Positions 42,281-51,307 of a stretch of DNA of 64,000 nt are shown one piece after another. Made by a program: the position numbers and the translations under genes. The notes below the pieces were generated by a model that was given only the letters and a program-made list of their open reading frames with translations, had not been told where the DNA came from and made no database searches. Every line of letters starts with the position of its first letter. Positions within the stretch are counted from its first letter, which is position 1. Source of the DNA: G958296245 sp963664035 (GTDB taxonomy: Bacteria; Chloroflexota; Dehalococcoidia; Lucifugimonadales; G958296245); NCBI GenBank assembly GCA_963664035.2, contig OY760867.2, positions 2,046,001 to 2,110,000 of the forward strand, written 5' to 3'.

Positions 42281-42313
42281 GTGCGAACGCTAGTGAGTGA
42301 GGCTGCAAGGTGA
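42281..42313 (+). CDS. Possible ten-codon leader peptide overlapping the tyrS start
   Basis: GTG start on the predicted +1 and reading M-R-T-L-V-S-E-A-A-R then TGA, the TGA overlapping the GTG of tyrS as GTGA. The geometry suggests translational coupling: a ribosome that loads on the leaderless mRNA would end exactly at the tyrS start. It has no Tyr codon, so it is not a classical attenuation peptide. Existence is inferred from spacing only. Confidence 0.4.
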   Translation: MRTLVSEAAR

Positions 42314-43509
42314 CTGCGACAGACGAAGCGACGCTCCAAAAGGTGCTCAGGCGCGGCGTGTCCGAGATCATCGTCGAGTCCGAGTTCGTCGAGCGCCTGA
42401 GGGAGGGCAAGCCCCTCCGGCTCAAGATGGGCTTCGACCCCAGCGCCCCGGACCTCCACCTCGGGCACGCCGTCGGCCTGCGCAAGCTACGCCAGCTACA
42501 GGAGATGGGCCACAAGGTCGTCGTTATCGTCGGAGACTGGACCGCGCAGATCGGCGACCCCAGCGGCCAGTCCGTCATGCGCCCCATGCTCACCGCCGAG
42601 CAGGTACAGCGCAACGCGGAGACCTACCTTGCGCAGTTCTCCAAGGTCGTCGACCGCGACCGCACCGAGATACGCTTGCAGAGCGAATGGTTCGGGCCGT
42701 TCACCCTCGCCGACGTGGTGCGCCTGACCAGCCGCTTCACCGTGGCCCAGTTCCTCGCCCGCGACGACTTCGCCCAGCGCTTCGAGGCGAACCGCCCCAT
42801 AGCCATCACCGAGCTCCTCTACCCGCTGCTCCAGGCGTACGACTCGGTCGCCATCGAGTCCGACGTCGAGTTCGGCGGTACCGACCAGAAGTTCAACCTG
42901 CTGGTCGGGCGGGACCTCCAGGAGAAGATGGGCCAGCGCCCCCAGCAGTGCTTCCTCGTCCCGCTCATACCCGGCACCGACGGCGTACAGAAGATGAGCA
43001 AGAGCCTTGGGAACTACATCGGGGTGGACGAGCCGCCGGCCGAGATGTACGGCAAGGCGATGTCTCTGCCCGACACCATGACCCTCCCGTACATGGAGAA
43101 CCTGACCGACGTGCCCGACGCCGAGCTGGAGGAGATGCGCCGGGGGGTGGACGAGGCCTCCGTCAATCCCATGGAGTTGAAGAAGCGCCTGGCGCGCGAG
43201 ATCGTCGCCCAGTTCCACGACGAGGGGGCCGCGCTGGACGCGGAGCGCCGCTTCGAGCGCACCGTGCAGCGGCGCGAGGCGCCGGACGACATGGACGTCT
43301 TCCGGGCGTCGGGGCTGCGGGGCCGCGTTGCCGACTTCCTGGTCGACGCCGGGCTGGCCGCGAGCGCGGGCGAGGCGAAGAGGCTGATCGACCAGGGCGC
43401 GGTCCGCAGGAACGGCGAGCCGGTAGCCTCGAACGTCGACGCCGGCGCCGCGCTGGGGGCGGGCGACGTCGTCAGGGTGGGGCGGCGCCGGTACGTGCGG
43501 GTTGTATAA
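42310..43509 (+). CDS. tyrS: Tyrosyl-tRNA synthetase
   Basis: 399 residues, class I synthetase. HLGHAVGLRKL is the HIGH-type motif, EFGGTDQKFNLLVGRDLQ binds tyrosine, KMSKSLGN is the KMSKS loop, and a C-terminal S4-type RNA-binding domain (~340-399: VADFLVDAGLAASAGEAKRLIDQGAVRRNG) is present. GTG start at 42310, overlapping the stop of a short leader frame. No T-box leader precedes it, unlike in many Firmicutes. Confidence 0.96.
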   Translation: MTATDEATLQKVLRRGVSEIIVESEFVERLREGKPLRLKMGFDPSAPDLHLGHAVGLRKLRQLQEMGHKVVVIVGDWTAQIGDPSGQSVMRPMLTAEQVQRNAETYLAQFSKVVDRDRTEIRLQSEWFGPFTLADVVRLTSRFTVAQFLARDDFAQRFEANRPIAITELLYPLLQAYDSVAIESDVEFGGTDQKFNLLVGRDLQEKMGQRPQQCFLVPLIPGTDGVQKMSKSLGNYIGVDEPPAEMYGKAMSLPDTMTLPYMENLTDVPDAELEEMRRGVDEASVNPMELKKRLAREIVAQFHDEGAALDAERRFERTVQRREAPDDMDVFRASGLRGRVADFLVDAGLAASAGEAKRLIDQGAVRRNGEPVASNVDAGAALGAGDVVRVGRRRYVRVV

Positions 43510-43635
43510 GTGCGGAGGGCCCACCAAACTGGGAATCAAGAACTTTCGTCTTGCGGTCAAGCTGGTTTGCCGGCAGACGTGGCGGTGGCAACTGGCAGTT
43601 CTGTTTGAGCAATACCTTTGGGTCTTGCCTTTCCA

Positions 43636-46600
43636 CTACATCAGCGAAATGCATCGATCAAGGAACTCGCTCACCTTTCGCGTTAGGCGCGCCCAGTTGA
43701 GCATTTCAAGTAACTGTCTCTTAAGAGTTTCGGGGTCTGCTGCCGCAGTGTCCTCGCCAAGGAGCCTTAGCATTGCTGCAACTTCGTCGGGAGGGATCTC
43801 ATACAAGTCTCGGGGACCACGTTCACGCAGAATGATCCTGGGACTGTCAGATCCTCGCAGTACAAGCTGTGCTTGCCCTTCCTCATCAAGGGGATTCGTG
43901 GCAGCCAAGAGGCCGTCTCTCACCGCTGCTGCGCAGGCTCGATTGAGTGCTCTCCGAGCCGGTGCTGTCAAACGATGACTTCCAGACGCTCTATTGATCA
44001 ATCGGTAGGCGCGAATCGCGACTACCGGCCCTTCACACTCGACTACCTCTACCAAGAGGGAGACCAAGTGATCTTGTTCGGCAGTTCGCGGGTCGGAGAC
44101 CGTGCCAACCGGTTGCCATTCCGTGTAGGACTGAAGAGGTGGGTTGAAGGGGAGCAGTTTCTCCTGACTCGTCGGTACTGGCGCGCTGGTCAGTTCAGCA
44201 GGCTGCGGGACGCGCTCTGACTCATCGGTCTGTTCGCTGGACCTTGAATCGCCGTGAGGCTTGACCTGCCTCATCGTGCTCCGACGCTTCTCTTCCTCAG
44301 CCGTGGGGAACACATGGCGTCGTTCAAGAGTTTTCCAGAGGTCGTCCAGCGCCTCGTCGGGGTCGAGGCGGAACACACTTTCACGGATACGCCAGAACTC
44401 CCAGCCGCAACGCTCGAGATCGCGCTGCCGAGCCGCATCCTCTTCGTAGCGGTCCGGGGGATGCCAGAAATCACCGTCACACTCCACGGCAAGACTCCCG
44501 TCCAAGCCCTGAACCACGAGGTCGATTCGATAGCCTCCAACTTCAAACTGTGGAATCACCCTGTATCCACGGTGTGCGATGCGCAGGAACACGTCGAGTT
44601 CGAACCAGCTGTCGAACGGGTGCGGTGGACTCACATACTGACGGTCAGCCTGCGACGCCATGCGTTCAAGTTCGGGAACATCCAGTCCCGACACATCGGG
44701 GACCGCCACCTTTGGGTCCAAGCAGTACTCGAGGAGTTGATAGCGCAGGCAGCGCGGATTCAGGTCTGCAAGAGTAGCGGTGTGGAAAAGATACATCTGG
44801 TCTCTTGCGCGGCTTGCGGCCACATTGAACCTCCGTTGCGCTTCGTCGTTGGTCAGCGCTGGGATGCGGCGGTTCTCCTGTGGCGCCGAGACCATACTCA
44901 GGAACATGACGTCGCGTTCGTCGCCCTGAAAGGCGTAAGCGTCTCCACATACGATCTGGCGGCGTTCAATTTCTTCGGGGCCAAGCTCTGCTATCAGTAG
45001 CGTTTCGATCTCACGTGCCTGGGCTTCACCTACGAGGCTGATGACACCAATCGTCTTGTCTGCATAGGCAGGGTCGCCATGAATGCTCGCTATCTCAGCA
45101 ACTATCGCGGCGGCTTCAGGCGGGTTCACTTGGCGCGCCCGATTGCCCTTGATGTAGCCGTCACCCACATGTTGGGACACGACCGTTGGTTCGAGACGGC
45201 CAGCTCCGTATTGTCGAAGCGGGATAAGCGGCTCGCCCTGATATGACAGGTTGTTCGAGAACTGGATGATCTCTGGCATACAGCGGAAATGCTCGCGCAA
45301 CCGGATGCGATCCTTGTACCTAATGTCTGCGATGTCAAAGAAACTGTGCTTAACACCGTATGCGTCGGCATGCGGCAGATTCGAGATGTAGCGAGCCCGG
45401 AGTTGGTTAACGGCTCCGAAATCGACACCGGCGTAGGTCGGATGGATCTGCTTGTCGTCGCCAACGACCACGATTCTCTTCGTCAGGTAGGCCAGCAGGA
45501 GAGCCTCCGGGCCGGACTGGCTGGCCTCATCGATAATGGCTATATCAAACACCTCCGAACCGGGCTCGATGGTCTCGGCCACACGGTGCAGCGGCATAAC
45601 CCAGGCAGGAATAGCCGACCTGCACTCGTTGAGATGCTCTCGTGCATAGCGGCGGTACATCGGAGCGTATTTGCTATACTTTCCAATCGAACGCACCGCC
45701 TTTGTCCAAGCAACCAAGTGCTCACGCTCGTTATCAGTCATACGATTGAAGCAATGAGTCCAGGCCTTCTCAGCCGCGAGCTTTTCGATAGTAAGGGCAA
45801 TACCTTGCTTCGTGTTCTCAAGCTCCAGCCGGTATTGTTGCTCCGAATCCGGGGCCGCTAGGCGAGTCACCCAGGCATGCGCCCGAGACCAGTTCCAAGC
45901 GCGCTCGAAGTTCGGCGCTCGGTCATCCCAGATAGGATCGTCATGGGTCTCCAAGATGTTTTCTGCCAGTTCCGGATTGACGCCTTGCAACTTGCGGCGC
46001 AGTTCAACCTTGCGGCTGAGTTGCGCTTCAAGCTTGCGGTTGTCCGATGCCTGCTGCCGTGCCGTTGCGTATCTCGACGTGGTACGCTCGGTCACGGCGG
46101 CCTTCAGTTCTACCCAGGTAGGATCAAGTTGTCCTCGGAAGCGCTGGGAATGCAGTTCTTTAAGCATCTCATCAATCTGACTCTGGGCGGTCTCGTACCG
46201 GTGCGTAGACTCAAAGGCTGCGAGAGCTTGGCGCAGTCGATGTTGGGAATCCTGATCCGACCAATCCGGATCGAGGCTTCCGGGCGAGCGGCGCAGTATG
46301 CTAGACAGTTTCTTGGTTATGGCTAGGGCCGTGAACGCCTCTTCCAGCGGCTCACATAGGTCCTTGAGCTCGGCCACTTGATCAGTAAAAGTCGTCGCGG
46401 TGATGATGTGGTGGGGCATCCAGCGCTCGCGAAGCTGCCTGAATTCGAGTTCCGCTCGTAGCCGTACGACGAGGTCGCTCACGGCATCCGCCGTCTCGCA
46501 CAACTGCCCGCCGATGCGCAGCTTTCGTACATAATATGTCCGCCTCACGACGGGAGAGCGGAATGGTCCGAATCCCCAGGACCCTCCGGTTCTCAAGTGT

Positions 46601-48717
46601 TCAAGCAAGTTCTTCGCGTCTCCGTACAACTGGTCAAGATTCGAGCCGGGATCTGGGCTAATCGGGTTTCTATCGAGCCATTCCACCAGTTCAGCCTTTG
46701 ACTCCACTGTCTTCTTAGTATTCTCGTGTAACGGACGCCATGTATGTTCAAGACCCGCGAAGATCTGCTTCGTTGCCATTCTGATCCAAGGCAAAGGTCT
46801 GCGATGGATTCGCTCAATTGATCGGGCGAGTTCATCCAGTCCGTCCATCAGATCACGACGGTCATGCTCAGGTATGGCCTGTATCGCGGTGTACTCGGGC
46901 CACTGTCGGATCGACGCATCTCGTTTGTAGGCACTGAGTGCTATGCGCTCAGCCTGAACAGCCTGATTGAACTCCTCGACGGTAGGCAAAGTATCAGCAT
47001 TGACGCTCACCCACCCGGCGGCCTCCCATTCCGAGATGCGATCGTTCCTGAGCAGTGACACGAGCTCGCCGAACTCCGACGCCGTCAACGGAGGCTCGGT
47101 GTATTCCGGCACATCGCCGGGAAGCCAAGAAAGCAGGTCTCGGTCCCTGCGTAACGTGTCGGCGATACGGGCGAGCGTCCCCGTGTACCCGAACATCACG
47201 TCATGCCTAAAGGTCTCCTTCTCCCGAATTGCACGTAGGTTCGTGAGCACTTCGGATTGACGTCTCCGTGCTTTGTCCAAGTCTATTTCGAGTTGTCTGA
47301 TGACTTGCTTGCTAGTTGCAGAATCCGACGTATTCCGCCGGGTAGTAATCCCCTGAACGGACCCTTCCATGGCTTCCAGTGCTTCGCGGTCGTCGCCAAG
47401 CAGTACCACTGAGAGCGGCGCAAGGTCCGGCGCGTGGTCGCGGATCATCTCCTGGAGCACCTTGAGTGCGCGCGCTGCGTGGCTTGTCACGAGCACGCGC
47501 TGACCAGTGGCGAGTGCGTGACAGATCAGATTCACGATGGTGTGGTACTTTCCCGTGCCCGGCGGACCCTGTACCAGTACACCTTGGTTAGCGGTCAGTC
47601 GCTCCGCGATCCGCATCTGTGCATCATTCGTTGGAAGTGGGAAGTAAAGTTCGCTCGGGCGCACCTCGTTGCGGTTCTCAGCCGGGACGCCGCTGGGCGC
47701 TTGATCTTCGGACGCGCTAATGAAGCGCGATACGCCTTCCGGAACGGGCTCGCCAGCTTCGAGTTGGCCAATGATTTCCTCGAAGGCTCGGATAAATGAC
47801 CGCTCGGTTCTGCGTCTTAAGATTAGTGCTGGAGCCAGATGTACGACCGGCTTCGGGTCCGTGCGCTCCGGCTGATCGAGTAAGACGCTGTACTTACCGC
47901 TCGCCGAAGTGGAATTCACCCAGCTCTTGAGTAGGTCATCTAGTGGACCTACCTTCCATAGCGAGTCGCCAATTCCGTCTAATTCCTTCTCAATTGAGCT
48001 AAGCTCCTGTGGGTCGGGACGGTGCTGAGGGTCCAGCATGTCCTGTTCGAACGAGGGGCGTGCGCCTTCACCCGCGGGAACCACTGTTAGTGTTCCGCCG
48101 ACCCTATCGAACGCGACGCTGACGCGGGCGGCTATCAAATGGCGTCGCACAGTGGGGCCCTCTGGAATTCTCCAGTTCAGAAAGCCAAGCCCGAAGACTA
48201 CTTCGAAGTTCTCGCCAAGACGCTGCTGCCTTTGGAACATTGAGAATACGTCTATGTAGACCGCTGAAACTTGCTTCTCGCGGCGGTCATGGTCGGCCCA
48301 AGCCCACCACTGGTCTTCAATGTACGTATCCCACTCCCTAGTCACGTCAGGATGGTCTTCCAACCTGCGAGGCGGGTCGTCCTCAGTTTCTCCGGGCAAG
48401 GTCTCGTATAGCTCTGGAAGATCAAGCGACGAATCGTTGAGTTGGTCCCGTCGCACCCAAGGGTTCACTATATCCGGCGGCTCTGGAGGTCGCGTTAGGT
48501 GTGGCTTACGAATCTCCAGCCACACTTCGTCAAGGGTGGTGGAACGATCGCGGTCCCAAGCGATGCAATAGCAGCCCTTCTCTCTTGGAATGTCAGAGAC
48601 CCAAACGATCTGCCCATCCCGCTCATACTGGGAGATATCGCGAATCGTACTCGTCCTGAGTTGCGCGAATTCCTTCAGGAAGGTATAGAGGGCGACGGCA
48701 TTTTCACGCTCGTTCAA
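43636..48717 (-). CDS. Large SF1 helicase-nuclease fusion (candidate defence protein)
   Basis: 1693 residues. N-terminal ~370 residues of unknown fold; SF1 helicase core with Walker A GPPGTGKY (384-391), a long alpha-helical insertion, DEAS at 1063-1066, GDDKQIHP, and motif V/VI blocks ending FNVAASRARDQMYLF; then a Vsr/MTES_1575-type PD-(D/E)XK nuclease (~1368-1470) with Glu1373, Asp1399 in YRIDLVV and Glu1412 in VECDG; a C-terminal helical tail like those in DUF3320-type proteins. The layout recalls the DUF4011-helicase-Vsr (Hhe) anti-phage proteins, though DUF4011 itself is not evident. TTG start with GAGG 8 nt upstream. Base composition (about 57% G+C in four sampled lines, against about 70% next door) suggests horizontal transfer. 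Tyr391 replaces the usual Ser/Thr of Walker A. Confidence 0.85.
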   Translation of the reverse strand: MNERENAVALYTFLKEFAQLRTSTIRDISQYERDGQIVWVSDIPREKGCYCIAWDRDRSTTLDEVWLEIRKPHLTRPPEPPDIVNPWVRRDQLNDSSLDLPELYETLPGETEDDPPRRLEDHPDVTREWDTYIEDQWWAWADHDRREKQVSAVYIDVFSMFQRQQRLGENFEVVFGLGFLNWRIPEGPTVRRHLIAARVSVAFDRVGGTLTVVPAGEGARPSFEQDMLDPQHRPDPQELSSIEKELDGIGDSLWKVGPLDDLLKSWVNSTSASGKYSVLLDQPERTDPKPVVHLAPALILRRRTERSFIRAFEEIIGQLEAGEPVPEGVSRFISASEDQAPSGVPAENRNEVRPSELYFPLPTNDAQMRIAERLTANQGVLVQGPPGTGKYHTIVNLICHALATGQRVLVTSHAARALKVLQEMIRDHAPDLAPLSVVLLGDDREALEAMEGSVQGITTRRNTSDSATSKQVIRQLEIDLDKARRRQSEVLTNLRAIREKETFRHDVMFGYTGTLARIADTLRRDRDLLSWLPGDVPEYTEPPLTASEFGELVSLLRNDRISEWEAAGWVSVNADTLPTVEEFNQAVQAERIALSAYKRDASIRQWPEYTAIQAIPEHDRRDLMDGLDELARSIERIHRRPLPWIRMATKQIFAGLEHTWRPLHENTKKTVESKAELVEWLDRNPISPDPGSNLDQLYGDAKNLLEHLRTGGSWGFGPFRSPVVRRTYYVRKLRIGGQLCETADAVSDLVVRLRAELEFRQLRERWMPHHIITATTFTDQVAELKDLCEPLEEAFTALAITKKLSSILRRSPGSLDPDWSDQDSQHRLRQALAAFESTHRYETAQSQIDEMLKELHSQRFRGQLDPTWVELKAAVTERTTSRYATARQQASDNRKLEAQLSRKVELRRKLQGVNPELAENILETHDDPIWDDRAPNFERAWNWSRAHAWVTRLAAPDSEQQYRLELENTKQGIALTIEKLAAEKAWTHCFNRMTDNEREHLVAWTKAVRSIGKYSKYAPMYRRYAREHLNECRSAIPAWVMPLHRVAETIEPGSEVFDIAIIDEASQSGPEALLLAYLTKRIVVVGDDKQIHPTYAGVDFGAVNQLRARYISNLPHADAYGVKHSFFDIADIRYKDRIRLREHFRCMPEIIQFSNNLSYQGEPLIPLRQYGAGRLEPTVVSQHVGDGYIKGNRARQVNPPEAAAIVAEIASIHGDPAYADKTIGVISLVGEAQAREIETLLIAELGPEEIERRQIVCGDAYAFQGDERDVMFLSMVSAPQENRRIPALTNDEAQRRFNVAASRARDQMYLFHTATLADLNPRCLRYQLLEYCLDPKVAVPDVSGLDVPELERMASQADRQYVSPPHPFDSWFELDVFLRIAHRGYRVIPQFEVGGYRIDLVVQGLDGSLAVECDGDFWHPPDRYEEDAARQRDLERCGWEFWRIRESVFRLDPDEALDDLWKTLERRHVFPTAEEEKRRSTMRQVKPHGDSRSSEQTDESERVPQPAELTSAPVPTSQEKLLPFNPPLQSYTEWQPVGTVSDPRTAEQDHLVSLLVEVVECEGPVVAIRAYRLINRASGSHRLTAPARRALNRACAAAVRDGLLAATNPLDEEGQAQLVLRGSDSPRIILRERGPRDLYEIPPDEVAAMLRLLGEDTAAADPETLKRQLLEMLNWARLTRKVSEFLDRCISLM

Positions 48718-48776
48718 GGTCAGTCCTCAGGTGGCTGGATACGACGCTAGCCGGCAAATGAATGTTCGCTCCCACA

Positions 48777-48782
48777 AGTATA
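48777..48782 (-). promoter_or_regulatory. -10-like box of the helicase-nuclease gene
   Basis: Minus-strand TATACT about 60 nt before the TTG start; no clear -35. Confidence 0.4.
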
Positions 48783-48856
48783 CAACCAATCGGCTACTTC
48801 ATCCTGAGGTGATGCTCTTCACTCAGTCGTCTCAACTCCCAGGCCGGCGCGGACTA

Positions 48857-49507
48857 CTACGTTGCGGTCAGGGTCTGCCCACCGTCCTGGAGCATATAGA
48901 AGGTCATCGACTGGAGCGACAGCACGGGGTCGATGTTCCTGATCACGGTGTCCATCGGCACCTGGGGCGCGATGGGGGCGTAGTTCAGTATCCCGTGTAC
49001 GCCCGCCCGGACGAGGCGGTCTATGACCGGCTGCGCCTGTATGGACGGCACGGCCACGATGCCGATGGATATGCCCCTGGCGGCTACCGTCTCGTCGAGC
49101 AGGCGCATCGGCTGCACCGCCAGCCCGCCCACGGTCGTGCCCACCTGCTCCGGGTCGCTGTCGAACGCGGCCATTATGTCGAAGCCCTCCGGGACGAAGC
49201 CGGGGTAGTTGATGATGGCCTGTCCAAGCCTGCCTACCCCCACGAGGCACGTGGGCCATCGCAGGTCGAGTCCGAGAATGCCGCGCAGCTTCTCGCGCAG
49301 GAAGTTGACGTCGTAGCCGCGTCCCTGCTTGCCGAACTTGCCGAAGTAGCTCAGGTCCTTCCTGATCTGGGCCGGGGTCATCTGTAGCAGGCTGCCTAGC
49401 TGCTCCGAGCTGACCACGTCCTCCCCGCGGTCGAGAAGCTGCGAAAGCACCCTGACATAGATGGGGAGCCTGAGTACTACTACGTCGGGTACCTCACCGG
49501 AGCTCAC
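48857..49507 (-). CDS. rex: Redox-sensing transcriptional repressor Rex
   Basis: 216 residues. Winged helix at the N-terminus (YVRVLSQLLDRGEDVVSSEQLGSLLQMTPAQIRKDLSYFG) and a Rossmann domain with VGVGRLGQAI for NAD(H), plus a domain-swap helix at the end. Rex represses fermentation and respiration genes until NADH is high. GTG start with AAGGAG upstream. It has a TTGACT/TAGAAT promoter, and a TTGTGAA Rex half-site just beyond the -35 suggests autoregulation. Confidence 0.95.
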   Translation of the reverse strand: MSSGEVPDVVVLRLPIYVRVLSQLLDRGEDVVSSEQLGSLLQMTPAQIRKDLSYFGKFGKQGRGYDVNFLREKLRGILGLDLRWPTCLVGVGRLGQAIINYPGFVPEGFDIMAAFDSDPEQVGTTVGGLAVQPMRLLDETVAARGISIGIVAVPSIQAQPVIDRLVRAGVHGILNYAPIAPQVPMDTVIRNIDPVLSLQSMTFYMLQDGGQTLTAT

Positions 49508-49558
49508 GTCAACTCCTTTGGCCTGAGGGGCGCGGCGGCGGCGCCTGAAGGCGCGGCC

Positions 49559-49588
49559 ATTCTACCCCTCGCAGCCGAGGCCAGTCAA
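49559..49588 (-). promoter_or_regulatory. Promoter of rex
   Basis: TTGACT (49583-49588), 18-nt spacer, TAGAAT (49559-49564); predicted +1 near 49552. Confidence 0.7.
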
Positions 49589-49592
49589 CGGC

Positions 49593-49599
49593 TTGTGAA
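49593..49599. promoter_or_regulatory. Rex operator half-site
   Basis: TTGTGAA immediately upstream of the rex -35 box; Rex sites are TTGTGAA...TTCACAA-like palindromes, and the second half (ATAGATAAC) is poor here. Confidence 0.35.
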
Positions 49600-49744
49600 A
49601 TAGATAACGGACGGGGCCGCCCCGACCTGCCGTCGGAAGAGGAGCCTACAACCCGCACTCCTAGCGGCGCTTTCGGGCTGGACGCGACCACGCCTCAGGG
49701 GCGTTTCCGGCTTGCCGATGCGGTTCCCGCCCTTGCCGCCATCC

Positions 49745-49774
49745 TTGACACTCGCCCCTTCGGAATGCTAGGAT
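49745..49774 (+). promoter_or_regulatory. Promoter of citrate synthase
   Basis: Consensus TTGACA (49745-49750), 18-nt spacer, TAGGAT with TGC in front (49766-49774); predicted +1 near 49781. Confidence 0.75.
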
Positions 49775-49885
49775 GAGGCCCTTCGGCGGACATCGAATCC
49801 AGTACTTGCGGGCACGGAGCACGACGCCGCTAAAGCCTCACTCCAAGCCAGAGCCGTCCCACTCCAGGGATGGCGCCGGAAGGAC

Positions 49886-51034
49886 ATGACCATGGTGGTC
49901 GAAGAGAAGGTCGAACTCAAGAAGGGCCTCAAGGACGTATACTTCGACCGCTCTACGATCTCGAAGGTGGACCCCGCCGGAAAGCTCCACTACCGCGGCT
50001 ACGACATACACGGCCTGGCCGACCACTCCACCTTCGAGGAGACCTGCTACCTCCTCCTCTACGGCTCCCTGCCGACACGTCAGGCCCTGGACCGTTTCGA
50101 GGGCCGTTTCAGGGCGGCCCGCGCGGTCGATCCCTCCGTGCTCGGCGTGATCGAGAGCGTCAAGACGGCGCACCCGATGGACGTGCTGCGCACCGCCGTT
50201 TCCGCCGACAGCGCGTCCGCGGTCGACCTCGACGACCATTCCGCCGAGAGCACCATCGACAAGGGCATCGCCCTGACCGCGCAGGTCGCCACGATGGTCG
50301 CCGCCCACGCGCGGATCAGGGAGGGCAAGGAGCCGATAGCTCCCAGGGACGACCTGGGCCACGCGGCCAACTTCCTGTACATGCTATTCGGGCGGGAGTC
50401 GGAGCCGGAGGACGTCGAGCTCATAGACAAGGACCTGGTGCTGCACGCGGAGCACGGGGTGAACGCCTCCACGTTCGGCGCCCGCGTCACCGCGGCCACC
50501 GGGGCGGACTACTACGCCACCATCACGTCCGCCATCGCCGTCCTGAAGGGACCCAAGCACGGGGGGGCGGCTGAGAACGTCATGAGCATGGCCCTAGAGG
50601 TAGGCTCGGAGGAGAACGCGGAGGCTTACGTCCGCGGCCGCATCAAGCGGGGCCTGCGCATCATGGGCTTCGGACACCCTGTCTACAAGGCCGTCGACCC
50701 CAGGTCCATCCACCTCAGGGAGGGGGCGAGGCTCCTGGGGGAGAGGCGCGGCCAGCCCGAATGGTTCTCGATAATCCAGGCGATCACCGAGACGGAGGCG
50801 ATGAGGGATCGCGCCCGCTTCGGGATACTCCCGAACGTGGACCTGTGGTCCGGCGCGGTCTACTACCTGCTCGGCATACCGGAGGACATGTTCGTGCCGA
50901 TGTTCGCCCTGGGACGGATGCCGGGGTGGACGGCGCACGTCATCGAGCAGTTCGAAAAGAAGGACATCCTCAGGCCCAGGCTGCTCTACACCGGGCCCCT
51001 GGACGTCCCGTACGTACCGATAGAAGAGCGTTAA
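49886..51034 (+). CDS. gltA: Citrate synthase
   Basis: 382 residues, the short type II-like/dimeric form found in Gram-positives and archaea. Active-site His in LHAEHGVNAST, His in GFGHPVYK and Asp in PNVDLWSG are all present, together with KGPKHGGAAENV. It condenses acetyl-CoA with oxaloacetate. 2-methylcitrate synthase is the closest alternative but no prp genes are near. GGAAGGA precedes the ATG at 49886; a second ATG two codons later is also usable. Probably co-transcribed with the small zinc-ribbon gene 15 bp downstream. Confidence 0.93.
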   Translation: MTMVVEEKVELKKGLKDVYFDRSTISKVDPAGKLHYRGYDIHGLADHSTFEETCYLLLYGSLPTRQALDRFEGRFRAARAVDPSVLGVIESVKTAHPMDVLRTAVSADSASAVDLDDHSAESTIDKGIALTAQVATMVAAHARIREGKEPIAPRDDLGHAANFLYMLFGRESEPEDVELIDKDLVLHAEHGVNASTFGARVTAATGADYYATITSAIAVLKGPKHGGAAENVMSMALEVGSEENAEAYVRGRIKRGLRIMGFGHPVYKAVDPRSIHLREGARLLGERRGQPEWFSIIQAITETEAMRDRARFGILPNVDLWSGAVYYLLGIPEDMFVPMFALGRMPGWTAHVIEQFEKKDILRPRLLYTGPLDVPYVPIEER

Positions 51035-51049
51035 AGGAAGGGGCGAACC

Positions 51050-51238
51050 ATGGCAGATAGTCAGGACGCCGAGTCTCAATGCCGTCATACGTGGATGATC
51101 GAGAGCCCCAACGGGCCGATGAGCCAGGGCGTCTGCACCCGGTGCGGCGAGCGGGGGGAGTTTAGGAACTCCATACCCATCTCCGGCTGGGACCGCAGCG
51201 GGTCGAAGGCGCGCCAGGCCAAGCAGGCCCGCCGCTAG
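51050..51238 (+). CDS. Small zinc-ribbon-like protein
   Basis: 62 residues. CRHTWMIESP followed by GVCTRCGERGEFRN gives a Cys-His...Cys-x2-Cys metal site; the tail GSKARQAKQARR is basic. This looks like a one-finger zinc protein conserved next to central-metabolism genes, possibly nucleic-acid or ribosome binding, but no function is known. Good ribosome site GGAAGGGG. A rho-independent terminator follows within 25 bp, closing the gltA unit. Confidence 0.75.
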   Translation: MADSQDAESQCRHTWMIESPNGPMSQGVCTRCGERGEFRNSIPISGWDRSGSKARQAKQARR

Positions 51239-51258
51239 CTCGAGGTACGGCTTTAGCG

Positions 51259-51290
51259 AAGGGGGCGCGGGCCGTGCCCCCTTCTTCTTT
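51259..51290 (+). terminator. Rho-independent terminator after the gltA unit
   Basis: Stem AAGGGGGC (51259-51266) with GCCCCCTT (51276-51283), loop of 9 nt, then a T-rich run TTCTTCTTT. Confidence 0.85.
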
Positions 51291-51307
51291 GTCCGGAAGC
51301 TGCCGGC

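Larger units (their letters stand above)
49508..49885. other. Divergent regulatory region between rex and citrate synthase
   Basis: Holds the rex promoter (49559-49588), a TTGTGAA half-site (49593-49599) and the citrate synthase promoter (49745-49774) with a leader of about 105 nt. No gene is visible; the part between 49610 and 49740 shows nothing recognisable. Confidence 0.6.

Noticed and set aside
42275..42310. T-box leader upstream of tyrS
   Set aside because: Only about 36 nt separate the -10 box from tyrS, and no specifier, T-box sequence or terminator is present.
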